DNA of 64,000 nucleotides from Strigops habroptila (GCF_004027225.2 NC_044277.2:96965552-97029551), one strand, 5' to 3'. Positions 24,201-35,870 are shown, counted from the stretch's first letter. Made by a program: numbers and translations. Notes: generated by a model from the sequence alone, not told the origin.

Positions 24201-24940
24201 TGCCTGGTTCCTTTGGTGCTCCTGGCCTTGTGCTGGGGTGGGCACGCAGGAGGAGCTGGGGCTGTCACTGCAGGGTGACAAGACCTGGGCCTGGAGGACC
24301 TTGAGCTGTGAGCGGAGGTTTTAGAGACCGGGGCCTTTTAGAAAAGTCCCTGCTGGGCTGTCCCCAGACAGCTGGCACCAAGGGGAGGGACAGGGCACGG
24401 GCCCAGATCCATCTGCCCTCCAACCCTGGCTGGGGTTCAAGGTTGGGGGTAAGGGTTGGGAGCTCCCCTAGCCCTGCATATCCTGCCTGTGTGTGCACCT
24501 TGTGTGTGCTGGACTCGTCCCAGCTGGCGTAGGGATCAGGATGGGGCTGCCTGTGCGTGCAGGTGCCAGAGTAGGCAACCAGGTGCAGGGGTGACATGCT
24601 GGGAAGGCATGTCCCTCACTGGGCAGTCCCCTCACTTCCTCTGCCCTGGGGGCAGCGGGATGCAGCGCTGGGGCTTGTCAGCTGCTTCTGCCTTCGCTCC
24701 CCTTGGAAGGAGCAGCGCTGTTCTCCTTCCCCAGGAAGGGGCCCAAGCCCTACTTCTTCCACCTTGCCACCACAGCCGGGTGTCCCAGGCAGCCCCAGGC
24801 TGGGTGCTGGTGGGGGGGGGCTGCTCTGACAGTTTCTCCCTGTCCTCTTTCAGCTGCCCTACACAGAGCTGGAGAAGGTGAGTGGCATCGAGGAGGCCAA
24901 GCACTACCTGCGGCAGAAGCTGAGGGAGCTGCGCTTCTGA
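12276..24940 (+). CDS. FASTK: Fas-activated serine/threonine kinase (FASTK family RNA regulator)
   Basis: Nine coding exons: 12,276-12,846; 14,683-15,153; 15,701-15,849; 16,087-16,303; 16,422-16,581; 17,027-17,118; 17,501-18,137; 18,257-18,371; 24,854-24,940. The total is 832 codons against about 549 in human. FAST_1 lies around residues 310-420 ([18 protein letters not shown]), FAST_2 around 470-560 ([23 protein letters not shown]), and the C-terminal RAP domain around 766-826. Extra length comes from a longer N-terminus and a disordered, Ser/Pro/Glu-rich insertion of about 190 residues in exon 7, between FAST_2 and RAP. In mammals FASTK regulates alternative splicing and, as a mitochondrial isoform, MT-ND6 RNA. 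The start chosen is the first in-frame ATG after the acceptor. An unused GTGAGT lies inside the last exon near 24,878. Confidence 0.93.
16690..16830 (-). repeat. CR1 LINE fragment in FASTK intron 5
   Basis: About 140 bp with 'gcctgcaggggtggtgactc' and 'gcttgacaacacttctgggg' match the subfamily at 8,366, reverse complement. Both ends are truncated. Confidence 0.85.
18372..20378 (+). other. FASTK last intron, proximal part, no feature recognised
   Basis: Non-coding sequence follows the exon 8 donor (CAG/GTAAGT). I see no additional exon that would keep the RAP frame and no clear repeat before about 20,380. Confidence 0.5.
20380..20890 (-). repeat. Older CR1 LINE, part 1
   Basis: A diverged reverse-complement CR1 ('cagagtagcttagattggca', 'tttgggcaggggtgtgtgtg', 'cattgcattggatgtgctct') stops where the younger CR1 begins. 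Its upstream part seems to resume after about 22,130, so it was probably split by the later insertion. Confidence 0.6.
20910..22000 (-). repeat. CR1 LINE, long copy with open reverse-transcriptase C-terminus
   Basis: This is the longest CR1 in the window. The minus strand carries an uninterrupted frame (20,989-21,861, about 290 codons) covering the end of ORF2. It contains the SKFADNTKL motif, a variant of the catalytic F-A-D-D box with the second Asp replaced by Asn, followed by CR1 thumb and C-terminal sequence to LDRAFGDMV. The 5' part of ORF2, the endonuclease and ORF1 are absent, so the copy cannot move by itself. The open frame suggests a fairly recent insertion. It lies antisense inside the FASTK last intron. 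Confidence 0.9.
22130..22300 (-). repeat. Older CR1 LINE, part 2
   Basis: The + strand reads 'gtccaggtcgctgatgagga', the reverse complement of the CR1 palm region, in a more diverged form than the copy at 20,910. It is plausibly the other half of the element at 20,380-20,890. Confidence 0.55.
22540..22845 (+). repeat. CR1 LINE 3' fragment
   Basis: A forward CR1 3' end runs from 'agggactcttcatcaggggc' to 'aaaccagtgtgtgattctgt'. It is opposite in orientation to the long copy next to it, so the two could pair in FASTK pre-mRNA. Confidence 0.9.
22850..24850 (+). other. FASTK last intron, distal part, no feature recognised
   Basis: GC-rich non-coding sequence without a repeat I recognise or a convincing exon. 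The acceptor is preceded by a pyrimidine-rich tract at about 24,830-24,853. Confidence 0.5.
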
Positions 24941-25444
24941 GGGACAAACGTGCCGGGCCCTGGGCGGGAGGGGGCAGAGCGGGGAGGGGGCAGGCGGCTG
25001 CTGCAGCCCCTTTCCCCTGGTTAGGGGGGGACAGAGCTGTCCCCCATGCCGGGAGGGGTGTGTGGGGCCAGGCATGGGCACCTGCTCCTTGATGTGGGGC
25101 TGGGGTAGTGTGAGATTATTTATTGCTGTTAGCAGGGGAAGGGGTATGACTTGGGTGCGTAGGGGAGTGTTTGGGTGCTGGGGATGGGGGGGTCCCACGC
25201 TGCCCCCCCCAGCCCTGTCTGCAAGCATTGCTGCAGCGGGGCCTGGCCAGGTCTCCTGGCAGCTTTGGGGGATCCCTGTGCTCCCAGCACTGCTGTGGGA
25301 AGGGAGGGCTGGGCCTGGCCCCCACTGTGGGGTCCCAGGAGCCGTGACAGACCCTGCAGGGCCGACGGTTTGCACAGGGGGGGCTGCTCCCTGGGCCCTG
25401 AGCCGGGAGGAGGGGGGGCTTGGGAAGTGGGGGGTTAAATTTAC

Positions 25445-25450
25445 AATAAA
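25445..25450 (+). terminator. FASTK polyadenylation signal (AATAAA)
   Basis: AATAAA lies 505 bp after the FASTK stop. A minus-strand AATAAA occurs only 31 bp further on (25,481-25,486), so FASTK and SLC4A2 transcripts may meet or overlap here. Confidence 0.85.
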
Positions 25451-25480
25451 ACCGGTGAAAAGTGTGCAAAGTCCATTCTG

Positions 25481-25486
25481 TTTATT
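25481..25486 (-). terminator. SLC4A2 distal polyadenylation signal
   Basis: TTTATT on the + strand is AATAAA on the minus strand, 656 bp past the SLC4A2 stop. A proximal alternative lies at 25,760-25,765. Which is used cannot be told from sequence. Confidence 0.6.
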
Positions 25487-25759
25487 AGTACAAGGCGGCG
25501 GCCGGCCCCCAGCCTGCGCTGGGCACAGCACGAGGGGACCCCCGGCCCAGCAGCCCAGGGCTCAGGCACCGGCTGTCTGCCATGGGGGTCCCCTTGGTGG
25601 TTGTGGGGTCCCCTCGGTAGCAGCACCTGGTGCCTGGGATGCTGCTGCCTGCAGCCCTGCCCTTACACAGCCATGGGGCAGGGGTGCATGGCGCTCCCCA
25701 GCGCCTCCAGCCCCAACCACCTGGCCACCCCTCAACCTGGTGTGCTAGCTATAAAGCTG

Positions 25760-25765
25760 TTTATT
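25760..25765 (-). terminator. SLC4A2 proximal polyadenylation signal
   Basis: AATAAA on the minus strand lies 377 bp downstream of the SLC4A2 stop codon, within a locally AT-rich patch. It is the first good signal met by SLC4A2 transcripts. Confidence 0.7.
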
Positions 25766-26141
25766 GCCATTTAAATTACTCTGTTAAATAAAACACAGTG
25801 GGATTTAGGCAACACCTGATTGTCTGGCGGGAGCCCGGGGCTGGGGGCTGTGGAGGGGCTGGGCCAGGACCTGCAGCTCTGCTGAGGGGTAGCTGGGGGG
25901 GCTCTGCCCCGTGGCGAGGTCAGGATGTGCCCCAAGGGGACCAGGGGCCCTGCATGGTGCGGGAGGGCTGCAGGGGTCCCGCCAGGGTGCGGCTGTGCGC
26001 CGGCATCTCTTTGGCAGGAGTCCCCCCCAAGGCACGGGGAGCGTGGGGTGCCTGTGCCAGCTGCCCCTGGTCCCGTGCAGGGCGGCAGCGCGGGGCCTGG
26101 CCGGGCACGTCCCCGCGGGTGGCTTTGCTGCTGGCACACGG

Positions 26142-29100
26142 TCACACCGGCATCGGCATTTCGTTGTACTCATCCACACCTTCCCGCTCATCCAGGATGG
26201 GCTCGGCCTCATCTGCGTCCAGCTGCGGGGAGACAGCAGCTGAGCGGGCAGCGAGGGCTCTGCCCATCACCCACTGGAGCATCCGTGGGGATGAGGGATA
26301 CAGCGCAGGACACAGAGCGGGTACTTACACACTTCATCTCCCGGTCAGTGAAGATGCGGCTGAGCAGGCACATGCGGAGCGGCACCGTGAGGATGAGGAT
26401 GAAGGGGAAGGCCAGGGAGGCCACGGTGGACATGACAGCCCAGAGCACGGCCAGGCACGCCAGCTGCAGCCCAGTGAAGAGGTGCATGCGCAGCGTGCGT
26501 ACCTTCATGGGGACAGCCGTCAGTGCCAAGTCAGACCCCTGCATCCCCCTCCAACCCCAGCACAGCTCCCCACCCACAGGTCCCCCTGACCTTTTTGACA
26601 TAGCTGACATCAGGGTGGTGCTTGGGGGGCATCAACAGCAGCTGCAGGCGCTCGTAGAACTGGATGCCATTGAGGGAGGTGATACCCATGTAGAGGAAGA
26701 TCCCGAAAAGCACGGCCAGCGGGATCTGCCGCAGCAGGTCCCCAATGACAATGGACAGGCCTGTGACAGAGCAGGGTCAGCTGTGCTGCCTAGCTCACTG
26801 CCTCGTACCCGCCATGGCCATGCTTGGGGAGGGTCCTGCGTCACTGGTGCCCATGTGGGACAGGATGGCCACAAAAATTAGACAGGGCTCAGGGCACTCC
26901 ACCCCTCCCCATGCTGCTCCCTGCACCACCACAGCTGCCCACAGCTGCTTGGAAACCCCCATGGCCACGCAGGACAGAGCAGGGCTGGCAGGGGACCCAC
27001 AGCAGTCAGGGATGGGCTTACCCACGAGCACAGCCACCAGCAGCCCGGTGACCCGCTGCTCCTTCACCTCCTGGATCTTGGGCTTGTCCCCAGGCGCCAC
27101 AGCCTTGCTCATGACAGTGAGGGCGTTAGCGTGCGTGACAGAGCGCACCGTGGCCGCGGCGAGCCACGGCAGCCCAAACAGTGCGAAGAAGCCACCCATG
27201 GCCACAATGAGCAGGAGGTCGAGGTGGAACCCGGAGCCCTTCTGCAGCATCCGCTCCTTCTTGCTGATGATCAGCCTGGGCACAAGGGCAGACCGTCGGC
27301 ATGGCTTGACAGGGCTTGGCACAGCACAGCAAAGCTTGGCATGGCTCAGCCCGGCACAGCATGGCACAGCTTGACATGGCACACCCTGCCCCACTCGTGT
27401 CCCGCGCTGCCCTGCTGGGCCCCCAGCCCACCCCCACTGTGCTCACGTGGTGATCTGGGTCTCCATGAAGATGAGGATGAAGACGAGGATGGCAGGGAGG
27501 CCACTGGCCACCATCATCCAGACAGGGAAGTCGCTCTGCTCACCCAGGGGGTTGATCACCCAGCCCCGCTTGTCTGGGGCCGTCACCGAGAGCCCGCTGG
27601 GCACGCTCAGCTTCTGCAGGAGGGGGCGAGAAATGCTGGGGTGAGAGGACAAGCTCTGTCCCTGCCCCGTGGCTCCTCCCCAGCTCCCCGCTGGGGGCAT
27701 GGGATGAGACATGGAGGCACTGGGACCCACTGCAGCCAGGCTCAAAGGGCTCCCGCCAAAGTGGGGAGAGGAAGACAGGCTGAGAGAGCTGGGCTCTCCA
27801 GGAATGTTCAGCCTGGAGAAGAGAAGGCTCTGGGGACACCTTAGAGCAGCTCCCAGTGCCTAAAGGGGCCCCAAGAAAGCTGGAGAGGGGCTTTTGACAA
27901 GGGTAGGCAGGGATAGGACAAGGGGGAATGGCCTTAAACTGACAGAGGGGAGATTTAGATGAGATCTGAGGCAGAAGTTCTTCCCTGTGAGGGTGGTGAG
28001 GTGCTGGCACAGGTTGCCCAGAGAAGCTGTGGCTGCCCCATCCCTGGCAGTGTTCAAGGCCAGGTTGGACACAGGGGCTTGGAGCAACCTGCTCTAGTGG
28101 AAGGTGTCCCTGCCCATGGCAGGGGGTTGGAACTGGATGAGCTTCAAGATCCCTTCCAACACAAACCACTCTGATTCTACAATTCTACGAAAAGCGAGAT
28201 GCCAGAGCCAGCCGTGGCCAAGAGCCACAGCAGCCATGGTGGAGACAGATGGTGCCACGTGTGCTGGGAGCTGCTGACCTGTACCCAGGATGCAGCAGGC
28301 AAATGGGGCCAGGGCCCTGCAGGAGGGTGCAGGGTGGGGGGCTCTTGCTCCCCGGGCAGGGGGTGCTGGGTGCTGACCTGTGTGTAGGTGTCCTGGATGC
28401 TGTAGTCCACCAGCACCATCACCAGGATGGCAATGGGCACCCCGAAGTCCCCGATGAGCCGTCGGATCTGGGGAAAGAGCAGCATCAGCCCAGCCCCAGC
28501 TGCACTGCGCAGCCCGCCCCGGCTCAGCGCTGGCCCCAAAGCTGGGCTCACCCCAGGGCCCGAGCAGCACCCGTGCCGCTGTCCCACCTGCCCCACGCAC
28601 CCGTCCGGGGAAGAACCGGCTGTTCTTGAACTTGCGCAGGAAGAAGGCAATGAAGAAGGTGCCGGCCATGAGCACCAGCGAGAGCAGCGCCGTGTTGGGC
28701 TGCCCTGTCACCTTGGCTGCAGCGCGGCTCGCGGTGCTGTTGGCTAGGGCCGTGCTGCTGTTCCTCCATGCATCCGCCTCTGAGCCGTTCGCCTGCACGC
28801 AGCTGTGCAGGGGATGCTCCTGGAAGATCTGTGGCAAGGCAAGGCTCAGGCTGGTCCTGCCAGCCCCAACCCCACAGACACCCTGGCCCTGGCAGTGCAG
28901 GCTCACCTTGGCCAGCTTGGAGAAGGTCTCGTAGATGAAGATGAGGGAGATGAGGAAGGCGAAGATCTCCTGGGTGAAGCGAGAGACGAAGCGCACCAGG
29001 AAGCTGCCCTCGAAGGCCACCATGACCAGCACGATGAGGATGAGCCAGAAGCCGATCCAGACGCGCCCCACCAGGTACTCCAGCTCATTGGAGGTGCAGA

Positions 29101-32100
29101 ACTGCCAGCGCCATGCAGATAGAGGGACAGGTACAGACAGACACATCAGCAGGAGGGATGGCCACAGGGCTGGGGCAGAGCCCTGGGCAGCAGGAGGAGC
29201 AGCAGGGCTGGGGGGTGATGTCTGCCCCACAGCACCCGGGAATGTTCCCCCATCCTGCTCCAGGCCCCAGGGCTCACCGTGAAGAAAGCCTCCTCAAAGA
29301 CGAGCAGAGGCCCTGAGAAGCCAATGATGAGCAGGGGCTGGGCGCCCAGCAGGCAGAAGAGCACGCCCTGCAGCGACGTGGAGATGATCAGCTCAGACAC
29401 CCCGATTAGGTCCTGCGTCTTCTCCCCTGCGGGCAGGACAGGCTCAGGCACATCCAGCGGGACAGGGCCCTTTGCCCTCCCTCCTGCAGCACTGATGGGG
29501 CAGGACACGGCACCCACACCCCCAGCACTCACCCAGCAGCCCTCCAAAGGTAATGGCTGGTGACAGTGCAGCGAAGTAGATGAAGATGACGGCTGCAATG
29601 CACTGGGGGTCCAGCGCATCCCTGAAGTCGCTCAGGTACTTGGGGTACCGCCGCTGCACGTCCCGGATCAGCCCCCCAAAGGGTCGGCCTGTGCGCCGCA
29701 GGGGGTCGTCATCCTCCTCCTCGCCGTCACCCTCCACCACCTTCAGCTTTAGCAGCGCTGCGCCCCGTGGACAGACAGATGGACAGTGAGATCCTGTCAG
29801 CTGGTGCCCTCACCCTGCCCCGGTTACGCGCCACCGGCACCTTTCTCCTCTGGGGACTTCGGCTCCAGCAGCAGCCTTCGCTCCTGCTCCTCCCTCTTCT
29901 TCAGCATCTCGCGCTGGAAGTGGGCGACGCTGCGCAGCAGCTCCTCACCCTGCACCTCGGAGGGCGGCAGCACCACGCTGCAGTCCAGGAACTCGTTGAT
30001 GGCGTTGAGGAGGTCATGGCGGTCATCGGCCAGGTATGCGGCCTCGTGGAATTGCTGGTGGGGGGACAGCGGGGTCAGGGTGCCTGCTCAGGGACGCTGC
30101 AGGCCCCCGAGCCCTGTGGCCCCAGTGGGGATGTGGCTCTCACCTTGTCAGACATGAGGGTGGAGATGGAGCGCCCGATCTCATGGTAGTCCATGTGGGT
30201 GCTGCTGGGCCCCAGCAGCACAAAGAGGAACCGCACAGGCACGGGCACCTCCAGCACCGAGTCCAGCTCCACTGCCTCCTGCAGCCGCACGAAGGCCATG
30301 GTGGGCTGGTCCAGGAACTCCACGCAGCCTGTGGGGCACAGGGGGTCATGGTGGGAGCTCGGCACGTGGTCCTCAACCCCTGCCCACCCTGCCCGCCCTG
30401 TGCCACCCCTCCATACCCACAAGCACCACTGTGGCCTCAGCATTGTCCGGGATCTTCTCCAGCAGCTTCAGCTCGTGTTTGGACTTGGAGCGAGTGATGC
30501 CGGCCGGGGGTGTGGGGGTGAGAACCTCCCTCTGCAGGGACAAAGGAACAGCGTGGCTGGGGTCAGGGCCCCTCCCGAGGATGACGGGTGATGCAGGCAG
30601 GGAGGAAGGCACAGGCAGAGGGATGGGGATGATGTGGCACAGCCACAGGAGCCAGGCTCACCTCCCGCTCCACATCAACCCGTGTGTCGTGCTCCACGGC
30701 ATGGCCAGCAATGAGCGGATCAGTGACGGCCGGCTCACTACCCTCAGCTACGTGGTTGGTGCTGTGGTGGTGCACAAGCAGGGAGCCCAGGCTGCCCGCA
30801 GAGATGTTTCGGGGGAAGGAGAAGTCCTTCTCATCGCTTGGGTGGCTGTGGGACAAAGCCAGGGCTGTCTGGGGTGGCTCCGGCACAGCCATCCCTGCCA
30901 GTGATCTGGGGACAGCGTGGGCCCCACAGCTGCAGGGAGCAGAGCAAGCAGATGGGGGGCTGTGGGTTGCTGGCCCCTACATTCACCTGTGCTTGAGCAG
31001 CAGTGCCCGCAGCACATTGGCACGGTCCTCGGCCCGGATCTGGTCGGTGATGACCATCTGCTCCACTACTTGGTGAGCCACCCCCGGCAGCGTCTTCTGG
31101 TCCAGGTCAAGGAGCACGGCCCCTGGGCACGGGAGGGAGCGCTGAGACAAGCACAGCCAGGACCCCTGCACCCCCTCGGGGTCTGTAGGGCTGCCCCTGC
31201 CTCCCTACCGTGGGACAAGGTCTTGCGCAGTTCCAGGAGGCTGCGGAAGGACAGGGAGGCCACGTGCGGCTTGCCCCAGCGGTCCGTCTCCTCCTCCACG
31301 TCCTCCTCAAACTTGATCCAGCGCGCTGTCTCCTTCCACTGCAGCTCCTGGTTCTTGTCCACCACCAGCTCGTTCAGCTCCACAAATACCTGCCAGCACG
31401 GTTGGGTTGGTTAGAACCCCCCCAGGTGAGATGCACCCACCCAGCTGCTCCCCATTCTCGTACCACGTTGTGCAAGGTCCCCCTACCCTGCCCGACATCT
31501 CCCACTGGCTCCCCGCACCTCATGGGGCTGCCGGTCCTGCTTGCGGTGCCGTGTCATGAGCTCCTTGTGGTCCTTGCTGACATGGACCACTTGTGCCTTG
31601 GCACTCTTCCGGACGAGGTGCCGGCGCACCCCCGGCACATCCTCGAAGCGGTGACCTGTCAGGGACAGGGAGGATGGTGATGGTGAGCTGTGCGCTCCAA
31701 GTCCCAGCATGGAGAGGTCACTGAGCCTAGGCATAGGGAGCCACAGGCTGGCAGCCGGCCCAGGGCAGCTCGGAGCAGAGGGACCAAGGCCAGACAAGGA
31801 CCATTGCAGCTCCAGGGTCCATGAGGCAGCAGGATGGGCACTGGTGAGGGCTGTGGCACAGGGGGGGGTCACCCAGTTGCTGCTTCTCTGGTGTCAGTGG
31901 TGACAAGCAGGAGCTGAGGCCGCTCCTTGCACCCGGGTCACCTGAGATCCCTGTGCCAAGGGTTGTGTGTGCCCATGGGCACGGGGCTCCACTCCCCAGG
32001 GAGCTCTGAGTCCTGGAAGTCCCAGAGCTGCAAATCACCAGGGGCTGGTGAGCACCCAGGGGAGGCACCACCACTGCCTGCAGCTCGAGCCACCTGGCAC

Positions 32101-34143
32101 TGGCTCCTGGCCATGCTCCACGTAGATGCAGGCCTTTCCATGCCCGGCACCCTGGCAATGGGTCCCCTGCGGCTGTACCCAGAACCTGGAGTGGGGCCAG
32201 AGCCTGTGCGCAGCCCAGCTCTGCTGCAGCAACAGGGTGTCCCAGCACTGCCCAAGCCCATGGAGCACATGGCTCGGCTCCAGCCAACAGCCACTGCCAG
32301 GGTGGTCCCTGGGGCATGGGGTGCCCCCCACTCACTCTTCATGTAGTCCAGGTCAGCCGAGGCCAGTGTCTGGGCCTCCGACTCGTCTGTCGGCATCTTC
32401 TGGTACTGGTCCTGCTCCGCGCCCGTCATGCTGCCGATCCGCCGCCGCTCGTGCAGGTTGTAGCTGCGGTGCCCCGGCTGCGACTTGGGAACGGGGCGAC
32501 CCGGGGAGCCGGCCTCGGCGGTGGCAGCCGCTCCCTCCACCACTCCTCCCTCCTCCGCACTGGGGCTGCGAGGCAGGCGCCCACCTCAGAGCTGAGCCCC
32601 GACTGTGTCCCCCAGTCCCACCGTGGGGCAGTCAGAGGGGGCTGCCAGCCCCCCAAGCCTCAGGTGAGCCCTAGTGCCGCCCAACCCCACTCACCTGCCT
32701 GCCTGAGCTTCCCTGGGGGATGTGGACCCACGGGGCTCCGGGGGGGAACCAGGCAGCACTGGGGGGGGCACCGGATCCTCTGCCCGGTGTTCGGTCACCT
32801 CATCTTCCTGCAGGAAGAACTGAGACGGGGCATGGGAGGAACCGGCTGCTGTAGAGCCGTGACCCCTGGCCACAGGCACCACCGGCTCTGGCACCTTGGT
32901 TGTGCACCAAAAAGCCCCAGAGCTGCCCCCCACACCCAGCCCTGGCCTCACCTGCACTGCCTCGGGTGGGCCAGGTTGCAGGAGCTCCTCTGCCGACCGC
33001 TCAGTCTCCGTGTCACACGCCTCGTCCTCATCCTCTTCAGCCTCCTCGATGGTGGGGGTCTCGCCAGGGACAGAGGCTCGGGGGTGCTTCTTCTTGCCCT
33101 TTTTCGGCACCCCCTTCTTGCGGCGGGTGTCGGGGGGTAGGTGCGTGGACAGCGGGTGGTGGATGTGGTGGGATGACTGGCGGTGGTCTGTGGGGGACAG
33201 CGTGGGGTCGGTGCCCTGCCCGCTGCCTGCCCACTGCTTGCCCACTGCCCCGGCCCCACTCACACTCGAAGTCCTCCTCGCCATAGCTGCGCCCGGCCTC
33301 CTCTGCGTTGCGAGGATGCGTGTCGCTCAGGATCTCCTCGAAGCGCTCCACACCCAGCGCCTTGTTCAGGTCCTTCTCCTCCTCTTCCTCCCCGAACACG
33401 GGCGAGCCGGCGCCCAGCGCCTCCTGCTCAGGCTGTGGGATGGCACAGGGCTGAGCGGGCACCCAGCACCGCTGCCCATCACGCCACCAGCACCCAGTGC
33501 ATGCTGATCACGCAGTCCTGCACAACAGGCGCCACGGACAGTGTCTCTCCAGGGTCCCCAATGGCCCTGCACCCAAAGGATGTGCAACCCATTGTGCCCC
33601 TGCCCAGAGCACCCCCTGGCCTCAGCACTACACTCCAGTGCTGTGGTCTCCCAAAAAGTATCCTAGCACCCCAGTGACCAGCTCCCCGACCGGCATCCTT
33701 GGTGACACATTCCCCCACATGTGCCCCGGCACCCTAATGCTGCACTCCCCAGTCAGCCTGGACCCAGCACCCCAGTGCCATGCCCTGGTTCCATGCACCC
33801 CCAGCACTATACCGTGCTGCTGTGCACCCCTATGCACCCCCAGCACCCTTAGTGCTGTGCCCCCACCTCATAACCCAGACCCTGCACTTCCCGTGCCCCG
33901 GTGCTGTACCTCCATCCCAGAGCTTCTGGGTGCTGCTGGTGCGCCCCAGCTATGGGTGTTGGGGCGCAAGGCGGGGACTCCCGGGCTGGGAGGAGGGGGG
34001 TGCCGATGGTACAGGGGGTGCGGGAGTGCCGAGGTGCGGGGATGAGGGGTGCAGCGGGATGGGGTGCAGGGGGATGGGATGTGCAGGGGGATGGGATGTG
34101 CGCGGGGGGGCAGCGCGTCCCCGCCCGTCCCTACCTGAGTCAT
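26142..34143 (-). CDS. SLC4A2: Anion exchange protein 2 (chloride/bicarbonate exchanger), short b1 form
   Basis: Twenty-two coding exons: 34,135-34,143 (M-T-Q only); 33,264-33,432; 32,952-33,187; 32,695-32,807; 32,336-32,565; 31,519-31,655; 31,209-31,389; 30,987-31,122; 30,662-30,845; 30,417-30,531; 30,144-30,328; 29,841-30,054; 29,533-29,757; 29,278-29,426; 28,907-29,101; 28,601-28,828; 28,378-28,467; 27,447-27,613; 27,022-27,275; 26,591-26,760; 26,329-26,502; 26,142-26,222. They encode 1,213 residues (human AE2a 1,241). The cytosolic N-domain includes [13 protein letters not shown], the HxxHH-rich stretch and [14 protein letters not shown]. The membrane domain starts near residue 690, and exon 16 holds a glycosylation loop with sequons at about 840, 849 and 856. 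The tail has L-D-A-D-E, like the AE1 carbonic-anhydrase-binding motif, and ends [10 protein letters not shown]2 exchanges Cl- for HCO3- across the plasma membrane. It is divergent from CDK5, as in mammals. Confidence 0.95.
27300..27385. repeat. Minisatellite-like GGCATGGCTTGACA/GGCACAGC array in SLC4A2 intron
   Basis: Degenerate units of about 10-15 bp built from GGCACAGC and GGCATGGC lie just 5' (gene sense) of the exon at 27,022-27,275. The unit resembles the arrays at 48,940 and 60,669. Confidence 0.6.
27775..28192 (+). repeat. CR1 LINE 3' fragment in SLC4A2 intron
   Basis: A forward CR1 runs from 'aggctgagagagctgggctc' to 'caaaccactctgattctaca', antisense to SLC4A2. It is the same subfamily as 5,098 and well preserved, so it is a comparatively young copy. 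Confidence 0.92.
33490..33900. repeat. Degenerate CACCCC-rich repeat in SLC4A2 first intron
   Basis: Irregular repeats of a 'cagcaccccagtgc'-like unit occur many times between the MTQ exon and the next coding exon. Period is variable, about 25-45 bp. Confidence 0.5.
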
Positions 34144-34199
34144 GGCGGAGCCGCGCTCCCGCCGCAGCTCCCGCAGCGCTTTATCGGGACGGCGCGGCC

Positions 34200-34330
34200 C
34201 GGCCCGGCCGGGGATGGGGGCGGCGGGGTGGGGGGAGACGGGGGGCGGCGGCTCCTTCTCCGGCCTCGCCAAATATTGACGGAGCCGCCCCGCGCCCGCC
34301 TCAAGGTGACAGCGGCCCGCAGAGGGCACC
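34200..34330 (-). promoter_or_regulatory. Candidate intragenic SLC4A2 promoter before the MTQ exon
   Basis: A CpG-dense stretch lies directly 5' (gene sense) of the M-T-Q start and is followed by the GC-rich array at 34,340. In mammals the AE2b forms start from intragenic promoters, so this island is the likely b1 promoter. This is inference from position and composition. Confidence 0.45.
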
Positions 34331-34339
34331 GGCTGCGCC

Positions 34340-34880
34340 CGCAGTACCGGCGCCGGGCCCGGGAACGGACCGACCCCCCCGGCCGAGCTCCGGCCCCCCG
34401 GGAGCGAACAGACCCCCCGTCAATGCACGGCCCCCGGCACGCACAGCCGCACCTCCTCCGGTGATGCACGGGCCCCCGGGAACGCACCGACCCCCCCCGC
34501 CGAGCTCCGGTCCCTCCGGGAATGCATCGCACACCCCCTCCCCTCCCGGCACTGCTCTGACCCCCCTCAGCAATGCACGGTCTCCCGGCCCGGCTCCGTC
34601 CCGCCCCCCGCCAGGCAATGCACCATGCCCCCCGGCACTGCACCGGCTCCCCGGGAATGCATTAACCCCACCGAGAACGCACCCCCCCCCCGGAATGCAT
34701 TGACACACCCCACACACACCCGGTATCGCACGGGAACGCACCACACCAGACCTGCTCGTGGCCGCACCGTGACCCCCTCTCCGGTGCGCACTGCACCCCC
34801 CCCGGCGGGGCTGTATGAGTCGGGTCGGCAGCCCCCCGGTAACGTACGGCCACCCCCTCCCGGTAAAGCACCCCCGTAAA
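34340..34880. repeat. Degenerate GC-rich minisatellite
   Basis: Repeated units resemble CCCCCGGGAATGCACCGACC with runs of C, about 25-50 bp apart and strongly degenerate. The array lies between the SLC4A2 b1 and b2 start exons. Confidence 0.6.
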
Positions 34881-35870
34881 GGCGGGAGCGTTGTCCTCCC
34901 ACCCTGCCTGGCCCCTGCTGGGGCTGCGCTGCCGACCCCCCTCCCGGTCCCTCAGACCTGCCCGCAGTGCTCAACCACGGGGGACACCCCCTGCCCGGCA
35001 CCTCTGTGACCCCCGGGACCAGGTAGGTCCCAGACCCCCGGGTGGGGGGACATGGGGCTGGGGACACCGGGAGAAGTGGGACGGGGAGGACGGTGCCACC
35101 CAGTGGTGGCCGGGGTGTGGATGGGGGTGCCCCGTGTACCATCCCCTGCTGGGGACACCCTCAGGCAGCAGCGGTGGGGGTGCCACCCCCCCTGGGGACA
35201 GCCCCACAGCCCCCCATACCCCGGCACATCCTGGCCCAAGTGTCACATCCTCGTCCCCTTCCCACCATGTGGTGACCCCAAAGCCCCCAGCCCAGGATGG
35301 GGTACACGGTGGAGTGACAGGGAACAGGCAGACCTGTGTGGTCCCTTCACACCCATAACCCCACAGTGTGAGGCTGATGTGTGGCGATGGCAGTGTCACA
35401 CCATGCTCCTGCCATGTCCTTCCACTAACCCCTGCAACCCGCTCCCGACACCCCATGGCCCACTGCGCTGCACCCCACAAACCCACCAGTCCCCATCCTC
35501 CAGCCCCGGTGAGGCAGCCCCCCACACACCCCAAACCTCCCTGCCCCCATGCCCCAGCCCCAGGATCCCGCCATCCCCAAAATGACCTTGAACTCCCCAC
35601 CGTGACCTCGCCGCACCTCCCTGCCTCCCCTATGGCCTGGCTCCTCCAGAGCAGTGCCTGCAGTGACACCCGGCGCCACCTCATCCCCAGCCTGGTTTAC
35701 CGAGCTCCTCCAAGGCCAGCTCCCCATCCCGGGGCAATGCCCCATGTTCCCAGCATACTCCCTCGCCCGCGGGACACCCAGGCCCAGCTTCAGCCCTGGG
35801 AAAGGTGGGAATGTGTGTTTCTGGATGAGGGATGTGCCAGCCGGGCAGCCCAGACGAGGCCGCGGCTTAC

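Noticed and set aside
24854-24940. Splice donor GAGAAG/GTGAGT inside the last FASTK exon
   Set aside because: Using it would remove the conserved RAP end ([13 protein letters not shown]). Reading through gives a good match to the mammalian C-terminus.
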